64,000 nucleotides of DNA, taken from NCBI GenBank assembly GCA_000333855.2, contig CM007320.1, positions 993,821 through 1,057,820 on the forward strand, given 5' to 3'. The translations under genes were made by a program, and so were the position numbers. Positions 56,843 to 64,000 of the stretch are shown here, piece after piece. Source of the stretch: Endotrypanum monterogeii (Eukaryota > Euglenozoa > Kinetoplastea > Trypanosomatida > Trypanosomatidae). The notes beneath the pieces were generated by a model. The model was not told the origin of the DNA, made no database searches, and saw only the letters and a program-made list of their open reading frames with translations. Position 1 is the stretch's first letter; each line of letters begins with the position of its first letter.

Positions 56843-58354
56843 TCACACCCTCACATCAGCGCCAGCACTCAAGCGCTTAGATGTGAGATGCCCCTCCCCA
56901 TCCTCGCCGTTACCGCCCGATCTCAGGCAACTGCTCTTGGAGCACACGCAGTGCCAGTTCACGGTGTTGAGGGTGTAACCGGCCTCACACGCGTATTGGG
57001 GGCACACAGAGCGGTAGAACTGGCACGTACTCGGGATCAGAACAGTAGGGGGAATCCCATCGATCACCGTCTCGGTGGGGCAGTTGATGATGTCAATGGT
57101 CTCCTGATCGAGGTAGCAGTAGCCACGCTCGTGCACTGGCTCCGACCATTTCACGAAGCGCTTGAAGTCATCGAAGGCACAGATGTTATCATCCGCCTTG
57201 TAGACGGCACCGTGGCCGTCGATGCACTTCATCTGCCACGTAGGATCCCAGGCAAACTTGAATTCTGTATCGGGACTCTGGCCAGGGTGACCGCGCAGGA
57301 TACGAACGTAGTACTCACTGGTCCTCGTGTCCTGCAGCAGCTCCGCAACAAGCACCTGGGCAAAGGGCGGCAGCATGCCATCCGAGGTCCGGTCACCGAG
57401 TGTACCCCAGACTGGACTCAGAGTAGTGTCATGAGCGCTGTAATGCATCAACTTATAGATCTTTGAGTCCTCCTCGCCCTCAGTTACAGTATTCATGTTC
57501 GTGACAAGCTGCTGTAAAAACTGCTGACCGCGACCGCCCTGGTTGAGCATGAGCGGATCAGCTTGGTCGTAGTGATACTCGTAGTCGAACAGGACACGTG
57601 TTATGCTCCTCAGCTTCTCGAAGTTGGACTTCAGCAGCGGGTACTTGTCCAACTCACCCACAGCCATCTTTGCGGCAGCGATGTCGAAAAGCGTGTGCGC
57701 ACATTCGGAGCGCGTCTCATAGTCGCTGCAGAAGCCCTCCTGGTGGATCTCGGCACCAATTGCTGTGAGTTGCTTCCAGTCAGGGAAAAGCTTATCCGTG
57801 TGGGGGTTGCACACAGCGCGTATCAGCGGCTTATTTCGAGAGTAGAACATCTTCGTCCACGGATGTACGTTGGTATTTAGTAGCAGATCGCTAGGCTCCG
57901 GCATGGTATGGATAGCAGCATACAAGCTGCTTGTGTTTGGGAAGAAGCCGCGCAGGAAGGCTTCAGCGCTCTGCAGGGTACGTAGGACATCAGTAGAGCG
58001 GCTGTAACATACGTCCAGGTCGTAGCTCGGCGATTCGAACATCGGCGAGCTCACCACGGACTTATCGGTGTTATAGCGGGTGCGCAGAAAGCTGCCAACC
58101 TTCAGCAGCATATCAACACCCGCCCACGAAAGGTACCCGCACGGGGACTCGGTGCAAATCAACGTTTCGTTGCTGCGCGGCAGGCCGGAGCGCGCACCGT
58201 GGCGATGCAGTACCTGCACCTGAAGCAGCTTCAAGCCCCCCGGTATGGCCGCAGAGGCCTTGTCGAGGGGCCGCGCATCGACCGCACAGATGACGCATGC
58301 AACCAGCACCGCCGTCAGGGCAGCGGCCACGCCGACTCGGCTTACACGACTCAT
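56843..58354 (-). CDS. Histidine acid phosphatase, predicted soluble, cut by TGA before its membrane helix
   Basis: Predicted protein of 503 residues. Signal peptide (1-27, core AAALTAVLVACVICAV), catalytic HRHGARSG (RHGAR 51-55, nucleophile H52), second motif YSAHDTT with H308-D309, and conserved cysteines as in the protein encoded at 46651-48198. Both share blocks such as TLICTESPCGYLSW / TLICGTEFPCGHLNH, SRSTDVLRTLQSA, MLPPF, and the C-terminal cysteine-rich motif (CQFYRSVCPQYACEAG). The frame ends at a TGA (56843-56845) just before an in-frame membrane helix, so the protein as read would be secreted rather than anchored. The stop context is TGA-C. It could be a fixed truncation, programmed readthrough, or a sequence error. 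Expected location: secretory pathway, flagellar pocket or medium. Confidence 0.88.
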   Translation of the reverse strand: MSRVSRVGVAAALTAVLVACVICAVDARPLDKASAAIPGGLKLLQVQVLHRHGARSGLPRSNETLICTESPCGYLSWAGVDMLLKVGSFLRTRYNTDKSVVSSPMFESPSYDLDVCYSRSTDVLRTLQSAEAFLRGFFPNTSSLYAAIHTMPEPSDLLLNTNVHPWTKMFYSRNKPLIRAVCNPHTDKLFPDWKQLTAIGAEIHQEGFCSDYETRSECAHTLFDIAAAKMAVGELDKYPLLKSNFEKLRSITRVLFDYEYHYDQADPLMLNQGGRGQQFLQQLVTNMNTVTEGEEDSKIYKLMHYSAHDTTLSPVWGTLGDRTSDGMLPPFAQVLVAELLQDTRTSEYYVRILRGHPGQSPDTEFKFAWDPTWQMKCIDGHGAVYKADDNICAFDDFKRFVKWSEPVHERGYCYLDQETIDIINCPTETVIDGIPPTVLIPSTCQFYRSVCPQYACEAGYTLNTVNWHCVCSKSSCLRSGGNGEDGEGHLTSKRLSAGADVRV

Positions 58355-59641
58355 CAGGCACAACAGCAGTAGCGGGTGAGCAAGACGTGCGTCCGGTGCT
58401 CACAGAAAGCTGCACGTAGGTACCACTCCACGGCGGTAGGTCAGACGCTGGCACCGGAGACCCCGATTAAGCAGTCACGGACAATGTGGGAGAGAAAACA
58501 CTAAATGGCCAGGAGAGGGGGCGACAGCGAGACAGTGAGAACGGCCAGGGATTTGGGGAATGAGGGGGGATGAGGGAATGCAGTTGGAATCAGAGGGAAA
58601 GACACGTTCACGGTGTTTTCTCTCTGTTCCGGTACGCAGGGAAACAGCGAGAGTCTAATGCCGTTCGACGTGTACAGAGGTGAGCGAGATGAGTTGGTGT
58701 TGTGTGTGTGTGTGTGTGTAAGTGTGTGTATGAGGTGCACGGCGACAGGACGAGGGGAGGACGAGGCCAGAGTTATGGAAAGCGGCGCAACAGCATACAA
58801 CGAAAGAGCAAAATGTGTTTGTGGTGACGAAAGGCGGCAAACATGCCCAGAGCCGTCGCCCGCACCCGCAGGCGAGAAACAAACGCGATGCCCCCGCACC
58901 ACCAGGTATAGGGACCGCAAATCCCCTGCGACGAGCAGCCGAAGCCGCGCGCCTCTGCGACACCTCGTCGGTTCTCTAGCCACCGTAATAGGAAAAGACG
59001 TGCGCGCGGCGTGCCGCACCCACCCCCAGCAAACGAAAAGAATGGCGCCACGACACCGCGCTTCGGGCTCTCAAGTGGCGTGTGTGGCGCAGTGCGAAAA
59101 CAGCAATCACCCTCATCCCCTTGTAGCCTCTTCGCACCCCTCTGAGCAGAGACACAGCCGCCAGTACTATTTTCAGGCGCCACAGCAAGCAACCGGCCCT
59201 GCTTCACTATTCCTGCTGATTTTCCCAATCAGCGTGCTTCAAGTTCGCATCTTCGTGGAGATCAGCAGCCACAGCGCCCCACACATTCGAAGGGATCGGG
59301 CAGCGCACGTACGCGGGCGGCACGCTGGCGTGTGCCGCCGTATGAGCAATGTGCAGCTTGGAAAAAGTGAGGGACACAAACACGACGCACACCACCACTG
59401 TCGCTGGCCTCGCCATCCCCATATCTCGGCCCGCCCACCTCAGAGCAAGACAGTCATCACAAAACACTTGTTAACAGATATACATACAGTTTGCCTCTCC
59501 GGCTGGTTTACATCACGTAAAAAGACTCTACCGTGCACGCGGGCTCAGACACGCGCACGCACTGGCAACCATACCGCCTCGCCCACTCGCCCCACAACGA
59601 AAACCGTGGAGTTACAGGCCCTCATCGACGAGCTCGACACG
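58355..59641. other. Intergenic region between phosphatase and RCC1-like gene
   Basis: No gene seen. A GT tract lies at about 58700-58718. CT-rich stretches on the - strand (purine-rich on + at 58490-58570) are candidates for splicing of the phosphatase mRNA. A + strand frame crossing this region runs antisense into the RCC1-like gene and is rejected. Confidence 0.6.
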
Positions 59642-61804
59642 CTACATCACAAGGATGTAAGACGGAAGTGGTATCACCGCACCATGAGTGGAGTACACCT
59701 GCAAAATACAGGTTCCACTAGACCCGGCAGGCAGCAGCTCGCCCGCGCTGGCGGGGGCGGGTCTTCCTGTAACCCTGCGCACACTAGGGACCCCGCCGGC
59801 TCGCACCTCCAACGCCACAGCGGCGGGGCTCCCGCTTTGGATAAGCATGCTGGTGGCCCTACCATCACACCCTCCGTCGCAACCATCGGCGCTCAGGGGA
59901 GCCACGAGCAGCGATGTCGGGTAGGCGCTGACAACAGTCTCGCTAGAGTGCCAAGTCGGCATACTTACCCCCTTGGCTGGGTGCAACAATACTGGAGCGG
60001 TGTCGCTGTTGCGGCTGCTATTGGGGGTACGCTTCTCCGAAACAGGTGCAGTGATGGAGGCAGAGGTGCACAGAGGGGGGTCTTCTTCGCCCGAGGTGGT
60101 CAACGACGTGCGACAATCAGCTGCCGGTACACACGACAACTCCCGTCGATCAGAAGGGCTCGACTCGGCTCCGCCACAGGGCCCGGCACTTGAACATTGC
60201 TGCTCGTTTCTCGCCAGATCCTGGGGAGCAGCGGCACCAAGAGGGGCCGCCCCGGTGTCCCTTCGCATGCTGGACAGGGCAGCAGCCCAGTGAACAGGCC
60301 GAAAGAAACGGGCGTCGGTTTCGGCCTCCAGAGGAAGCCGACCCAGCACACCACACCCGTCCACGCGAGCCGTCGTCGTGGTCACACAAGCCCGGATCAC
60401 GCCACGCGTCAGCATCGTACCACACGAAAGCCACACGCTGGGGCTCGTCGTTTCCAGCAACGTCCACGTGCTGCAGCAATGCACACGCACTACTTTCACG
60501 CTCGAACCTCGCGCCCCCAGCCCATGGTGCTGACTACTATCCTGGATTGTCGCACCGAGGGCTGTACCACGGTCGCGGCTCTCGTCGCTGGACATGGCAG
60601 CCGGTCCTGCGTCGTCACGCAGACGCGGCACACGCAACGGGTAGTAGGTGCTCTCCGTAGAGGCATAGGGTGCCCGCAAAGTCGCGTAGGTCTTGGCGTC
60701 CAGCCGCCGGTGATCCTTCGATGTGGTGGCCGTGTGATCATGCACCATCAATTCCTCGTGTCCCCCCGTGCCAGCCAGTGGCACAACAGTGGGGCGACTG
60801 AGACGCTTCGTGTGTCCCAGACCCAGCTGACCGCACGTGTTGTCACCAAAGGCATAAAGCAGTCCGCTGCGGAGCAGCACGAAGCTGTGTGAGTCGGCCG
60901 CAGACACCTGAACTATATCCATCCCAAACAGCAGCGGAATCGCGCGGAAGGTGGGTTGCACGAGAGTCGGGCGCGACCCGCCAAGCTGGCCTTGCCCGCC
61001 AGTGCCACACGCGTAGACACAGCGACCTGACCGGGTGAGCAAGAGTGTGTGGTGCGCACCGCATGCGACCTGCGCAATGCGCCGGTCAGTCGGAGGCGGG
61101 ACGCGCCGCCATGAAGCGTTCGCGGAACACGTCGGTGTTTCCTTGGCACCCGCAGCCGACGACGAAGCACCGCAAGCGAGCGATGAGGGTGACAGCGCCA
61201 ACCCGATAGCGACACGGCAATCCGTACCGCGACCTACCAGTGTATTTGTGCCCTGGCACCTGGAGTCATCACGGTGTGCGCCGTCCGCCAGCGCACTCTC
61301 CCCAAATCCGGCAATACGCTTGGGTGCACTCAGTGTAGGCGCACTCGTGCCACGGAGACCCTGGCCCTCAGCAAAGCTGCCAGCGGCGTCGTCCTGCGAC
61401 CACACAGAGCCGTCCCCCAGCTGCCCGTACGTGTTGTCGTAGCCGCAGCTGTAAACGGCTCCGGAGGCTGTGCAGTACACGATATGCGACGCCCCCGCTG
61501 CGACATCCACAACTGCTTCACCGCCGCTCTCCAGCACCGAGATGCGTGCGCTCCCTGCAGCGCCGTCGATGACAGGGTTTGCAAGAAGCAGCAGCACACC
61601 ATCGCTGCGGAGCAACACGGAGTACACCGCTTTGCAGGACGCCACCTTCTCGACCCTGTGTTGCGGCGTCGACTGGTCCGTCGGTGATTGTGATGCGTCC
61701 AAGAGCGGACGCAAAGCATCCGCCACGGATTCGGCAGACTCAGCCAGGGTGCACAGCGTCGCCTCCGTCGGCACGACAGCTGCTGTGGGCACAACGGCGA
61801 ACAT
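59642..61804 (-). CDS. RCC1-repeat protein
   Basis: Predicted protein of 720 residues. At least three RCC1-type blade motifs are clear: HIVYCTASGAVYSCGYDNTYGQLGDG, HHTLLLTRSGRCVYACGTGGQGQLGG and HSFVLLRSGLLYAFGDNTCGQLGLG, each with the pattern H-x-x-x-L/V...G-x-x-Y/V-x-x-G...G-Q-L-G. A long low-complexity insert follows the first. The second half is Ser/Thr/Ala-rich with weak blade-like segments (VHCCSTWTLLE), so a seven-bladed propeller may be incomplete or divergent. The Ran-GEF RCC1 is smaller and has seven clear repeats; this is more likely one of the other RCC1-domain proteins, with unknown partner. ATG 61804 is chosen; the frame is open upstream through a hydrophobic non-conserved stretch that I read as 5' UTR. 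Confidence 0.75.
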   Translation of the reverse strand: MFAVVPTAAVVPTEATLCTLAESAESVADALRPLLDASQSPTDQSTPQHRVEKVASCKAVYSVLLRSDGVLLLLANPVIDGAAGSARISVLESGGEAVVDVAAGASHIVYCTASGAVYSCGYDNTYGQLGDGSVWSQDDAAGSFAEGQGLRGTSAPTLSAPKRIAGFGESALADGAHRDDSRCQGTNTLVGRGTDCRVAIGLALSPSSLACGASSSAAGAKETPTCSANASWRRVPPPTDRRIAQVACGAHHTLLLTRSGRCVYACGTGGQGQLGGSRPTLVQPTFRAIPLLFGMDIVQVSAADSHSFVLLRSGLLYAFGDNTCGQLGLGHTKRLSRPTVVPLAGTGGHEELMVHDHTATTSKDHRRLDAKTYATLRAPYASTESTYYPLRVPRLRDDAGPAAMSSDESRDRGTALGATIQDSSQHHGLGARGSSVKVVRVHCCSTWTLLETTSPSVWLSCGTMLTRGVIRACVTTTTARVDGCGVLGRLPLEAETDARFFRPVHWAAALSSMRRDTGAAPLGAAAPQDLARNEQQCSSAGPCGGAESSPSDRRELSCVPAADCRTSLTTSGEEDPPLCTSASITAPVSEKRTPNSSRNSDTAPVLLHPAKGVSMPTWHSSETVVSAYPTSLLVAPLSADGCDGGCDGRATSMLIQSGSPAAVALEVRAGGVPSVRRVTGRPAPASAGELLPAGSSGTCILQVYSTHGAVIPLPSYILVM

Positions 61805-62083
61805 AGCCTGAGCAGTGTGTCTGACAATACGTGCACAGAAGAGGGATATGAAGGAAGTGGTAATCTCACAGGATACGCGGAGATAAAAGAAAAGGCGGAA
61901 AGCTGCGACAACCTTCACTAACTCCTGCAGCACCTCTCAATCGTCGTCTTGAGTATGAGCCACTGTCGGATACGCGTGGGTGCGCGTCGCTCAGGGGTGT
62001 AAAGTAAACGGGAGGAAACAACACAGAGGGAGGTCTGACGGGGTGCAGGAGGGACATAACGAGATATTCGGGAACATGGGCAA

Positions 62084-62108
62084 ACACACACACACACACA
62101 CACACACA
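62084..62108. repeat. (CA)n microsatellite
   Basis: CA tract of about 25 bp. Confidence 0.9.
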
Positions 62109-62910
62109 AGCGCGCGCCCGCCGCCATGGTGGCGTGGTCACTGGGTCGAACGCAACACATAATCCTCGTAAGAGCATGAAAAAGCAGTCCTGTGGACTTC
62201 CCGAATAGATCAGGGCGCACAGGCAAAGCGGATCGCCGTGCGCCAATACAGCGGAAAAGCACACGGCACTCTGGCGCACGGCCGCTGAGCAGCATTCTCT
62301 CACCACCAGCACCGCCACATATGCAGTGTCTCGGGCACGTTCGGGTGGCCCTCACATTCCTCGGCCATTGGCGGTCAACGTACTGTCGGGCCCACGCCGT
62401 CACGGATATACTACGCACCCTCTGCGAAAGAAAAGGTGTCCTTGTCTACGTGGGCTCTATGGCCTCTGAGCATTCGAAGCGGGAGCGATCGACCGTGTAA
62501 ACCGCGAACGTTGTGACCCGGCCACCTTACCTGAAGGGGCCGTGGATCACGGAAACGCCAGCATGCGGGGGAGAAAGCGGCAAGTGTCGACCGAGCACAA
62601 ACGCACCAAACGCCCAACCTTCTCCCCTTCCTCCCCCACGCGCCAATGCACACACGCGGGGAAACACGCGTCTCCCAAAGCACGGCGGCGAATTGTGCCG
62701 AAACAAGAAAAAAAAGGACGGAGAAACAGAACACCACAACTCACCCATACAGCGCGCACGCACTGCTATCCTCCAACCCACTGTGCGTCACGAAAAACCA
62801 CCGCGCCCGGCTTCCTCCCAGAACAGAAAAAAAAACGATAACTGCACATCTGCAAATGACCCAATCACGCTGAAAATGGAAGAAGAAAAGAAAACATATT
62901 TCTCTAGTAC

Positions 62911-63189
62911 ACCCACCCCGCACCACAACCCTCCGGCAAACCCCAACCAGCCGGAACCCAGGGCCCGGCGAGGCGCCCCCGAGCCGCACCGGCACCCACA
63001 ACACCACCCCGGCGGCGCAAAGGCACCCGCCGCAGCGGGCCCCCGGGTGCCACGCCGCGCATGCCACGGCCACGGATAGCAGGCGGCCACGACACCAGCC
63101 CCCCACAGGATAACCCAGGGGGGGCCGCCCCCCCCGCGGCGGGCACCGGGCCCCCACACCACACCGGGAGGTTCCCACAACGCAAGCCA
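62911..63189. repeat. GC-rich dispersed repeat, copy 2
   Basis: Near-identical to 44190-44470, in the same orientation, 18.7 kb away, with shorter C- and G-runs and unrelated flanks. It lies in the presumed 3' UTR of the folylpolyglutamate synthase-like gene. Confidence 0.9.
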
Positions 63190-63747
63190 TTAGCGCGGGA
63201 GTCACTTGATATGGAAGAGAATAAGCTGAGTGTGTACCTGACAGCAGTCCGCAATTCCCCTAAGAACTGGCTCGGTGTCGATAGCACAAAGTAGTTGAAG
63301 ATGTCCTACCGCTGGCCTCACTGCCATGCGCAACGCATCTGTACATGGTGTTGCTACATACCAACTCAGCTTTACGGCGTTTTTTTCCACTTTTTCCTTG
63401 TGTGTCTACACCTGGTATATAAAGATATATATTGCTGTGCATGCCTGGACAATCACACAAGTGCTAAGAGAGACGGCCTTTTGATTGGAAGAGCCCGCTG
63501 GCATTGAATAAAAAGAATATTAATATTGGAGGAGGTTACCCTCATCTTTTGCTTCTTATTGTTTGCACTTACCCGCGAAAAGCAGATAGCACTCAATCCG
63601 CCTCATTTTTTTCTGTCCCTCCCCCACCCTCTCATCTCGCCCTCCGTCCCTTCACGACAAGTAGGAAGCCGTATACGGCTGAGGAGGCAAGGGAGAAATA
63701 ATGAAGAAGAGGGAAAAAGACGAATCTCGGCGCCGTGGGCTGGGCGG

Positions 63748-64000
63748 CTATTCGGGACGGCGCCCACCAGCCTCGTACACCTTCAGGAGTCTTACAACAT
63801 CACCGACCAGAAAGAGAGAGCCGCACACAAACACCTGAGCGGGCTTCGAGGCGTCCTCGTTGTCGCTGGCGGCCGGCACAACAAGGTCAAAGATGTCCTC
63901 GAGCGCGTGGAACGGCCTGGCGCACGGAAGACAGGTGACCTCACGAAACAAGCTTCTCCAGCACTCAGTCATTGACACCATCTTCTCCTTCATTTCACTC
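63748..64000 (-). CDS. Folylpolyglutamate/dihydrofolate synthase, C-terminal fragment (gene continues beyond window)
   Basis: The frame is open on the - strand from the right edge to a TAG at 63748-63750, giving the last 83 residues. The motif VFVCGSLFLVGDVVRLL is the family's C-terminal signature (V-x-V-x-GSL-x-LVG-x-V-x-x-L). It is preceded by a helix with small residues (ARPFHALEDIFDLVVPAA) as expected from the Mur-ligase-like C-terminal domain. The enzyme adds glutamate to folates (and makes dihydrofolate in bifunctional forms), retaining folate and antifolates in the cell. Start, ATP-binding P-loop and folate site lie outside the window, so mono- or bifunctionality cannot be judged. Confidence 0.75.
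   Translation of the reverse strand, partial: SEMKEKMVSMTECWRSLFREVTCLPCARPFHALEDIFDLVVPAASDNEDASKPAQVFVCGSLFLVGDVVRLLKVYEAGGRRPE

Larger units (their letters stand above)
61805..63747. other. Intergenic region with repeat copy 2
   Basis: No gene seen. Contains a (CA)n tract at 62084-62108 and the second copy of the GC-rich dispersed repeat (62911-63189). It holds the 5' flank of the RCC1-like gene and the 3' UTR of the folylpolyglutamate synthase-like gene. Confidence 0.6.

Noticed and set aside
58613..60193. 526-codon open frame on the + strand
   Set aside because: Antisense to the RCC1-like gene over its second half and low-complexity elsewhere; opposite to the local transcription direction.
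1..64000. CRISPR arrays, bacterial operons, rRNA genes, spliced-leader array
   Set aside because: None seen; the only RNA genes recognised are the five complete tRNAs and one truncated tRNA.

Overview
The window looks like nuclear chromosomal DNA of a trypanosomatid, most likely Leishmania or a close relative (Leishmaniinae). Genes are intronless and lie in two long co-directional arrays. Most intergenic regions are rich in pyrimidine tracts followed by AG (trans-splice acceptors) and carry many TA, GT and CA microsatellites. Several proteins belong to families known from kinetoplastids. I cannot fix the species from sequence alone.

Layout. From about 1.1 to 39.7 kb every recognised gene is on the + strand: a centrin-like EF-hand protein, a FYVE-like zinc finger protein, a kinetoplastid-type membrane protein, a PCI/CSN3-like protein, a histidine acid phosphatase with an unusual second motif, an RRM protein, an F-box-like protein, a CAF-1 p60-like WD40 protein, a NUP93/NIC96-like nucleoporin, a SNAPC1-like protein, a DEAD-box helicase with a mitochondrial-type N-terminus, an unrecognised tyrosine-rich protein and a HEAT-like protein. 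Two coding-like but frame-broken stretches (9.9-10.2 kb and 31.5-32.5 kb) appear to be decayed genes. From 39.7 to 46.65 kb there is no protein gene. This convergent strand-switch region holds tRNA-Thr(AGT) and tRNA-Gly(GCC) in duplicate on the - strand and tRNA-Pro(AGG) on the + strand. It also contains a long N gap and copies of two repeat families. From 46.65 kb to the right end all recognised genes are on the - strand: a membrane-bound histidine acid phosphatase, a large glycerophosphodiester phosphodiesterase, a second acid phosphatase, an RCC1-repeat protein and the C-terminal end of a folylpolyglutamate synthase-like gene.

How it works together. The two arrays would be two polycistronic transcription units converging on the tRNA cluster, which probably acts as the termination boundary. 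Individual mRNAs would be released by trans-splicing and polyadenylation, so neighbours need not share a function. Even so, the right arm groups two secretory-pathway acid phosphatases around a glycerophosphodiesterase, a plausible phosphate or glycerophosphate salvage neighbourhood.

Most notable observations: an in-frame TGA directly before the transmembrane segment of the second acid phosphatase, in a TGA-C context; an H-x-E motif in place of HD in the + strand acid phosphatase; a tandemly amplified tRNA-Thr/Gly block; and a GC-rich dispersed repeat of about 280 bp present twice, 18.7 kb apart. There are also a relic membrane-protein gene, and a 374-bp duplication flanking the short N gap that may be an assembly artefact.
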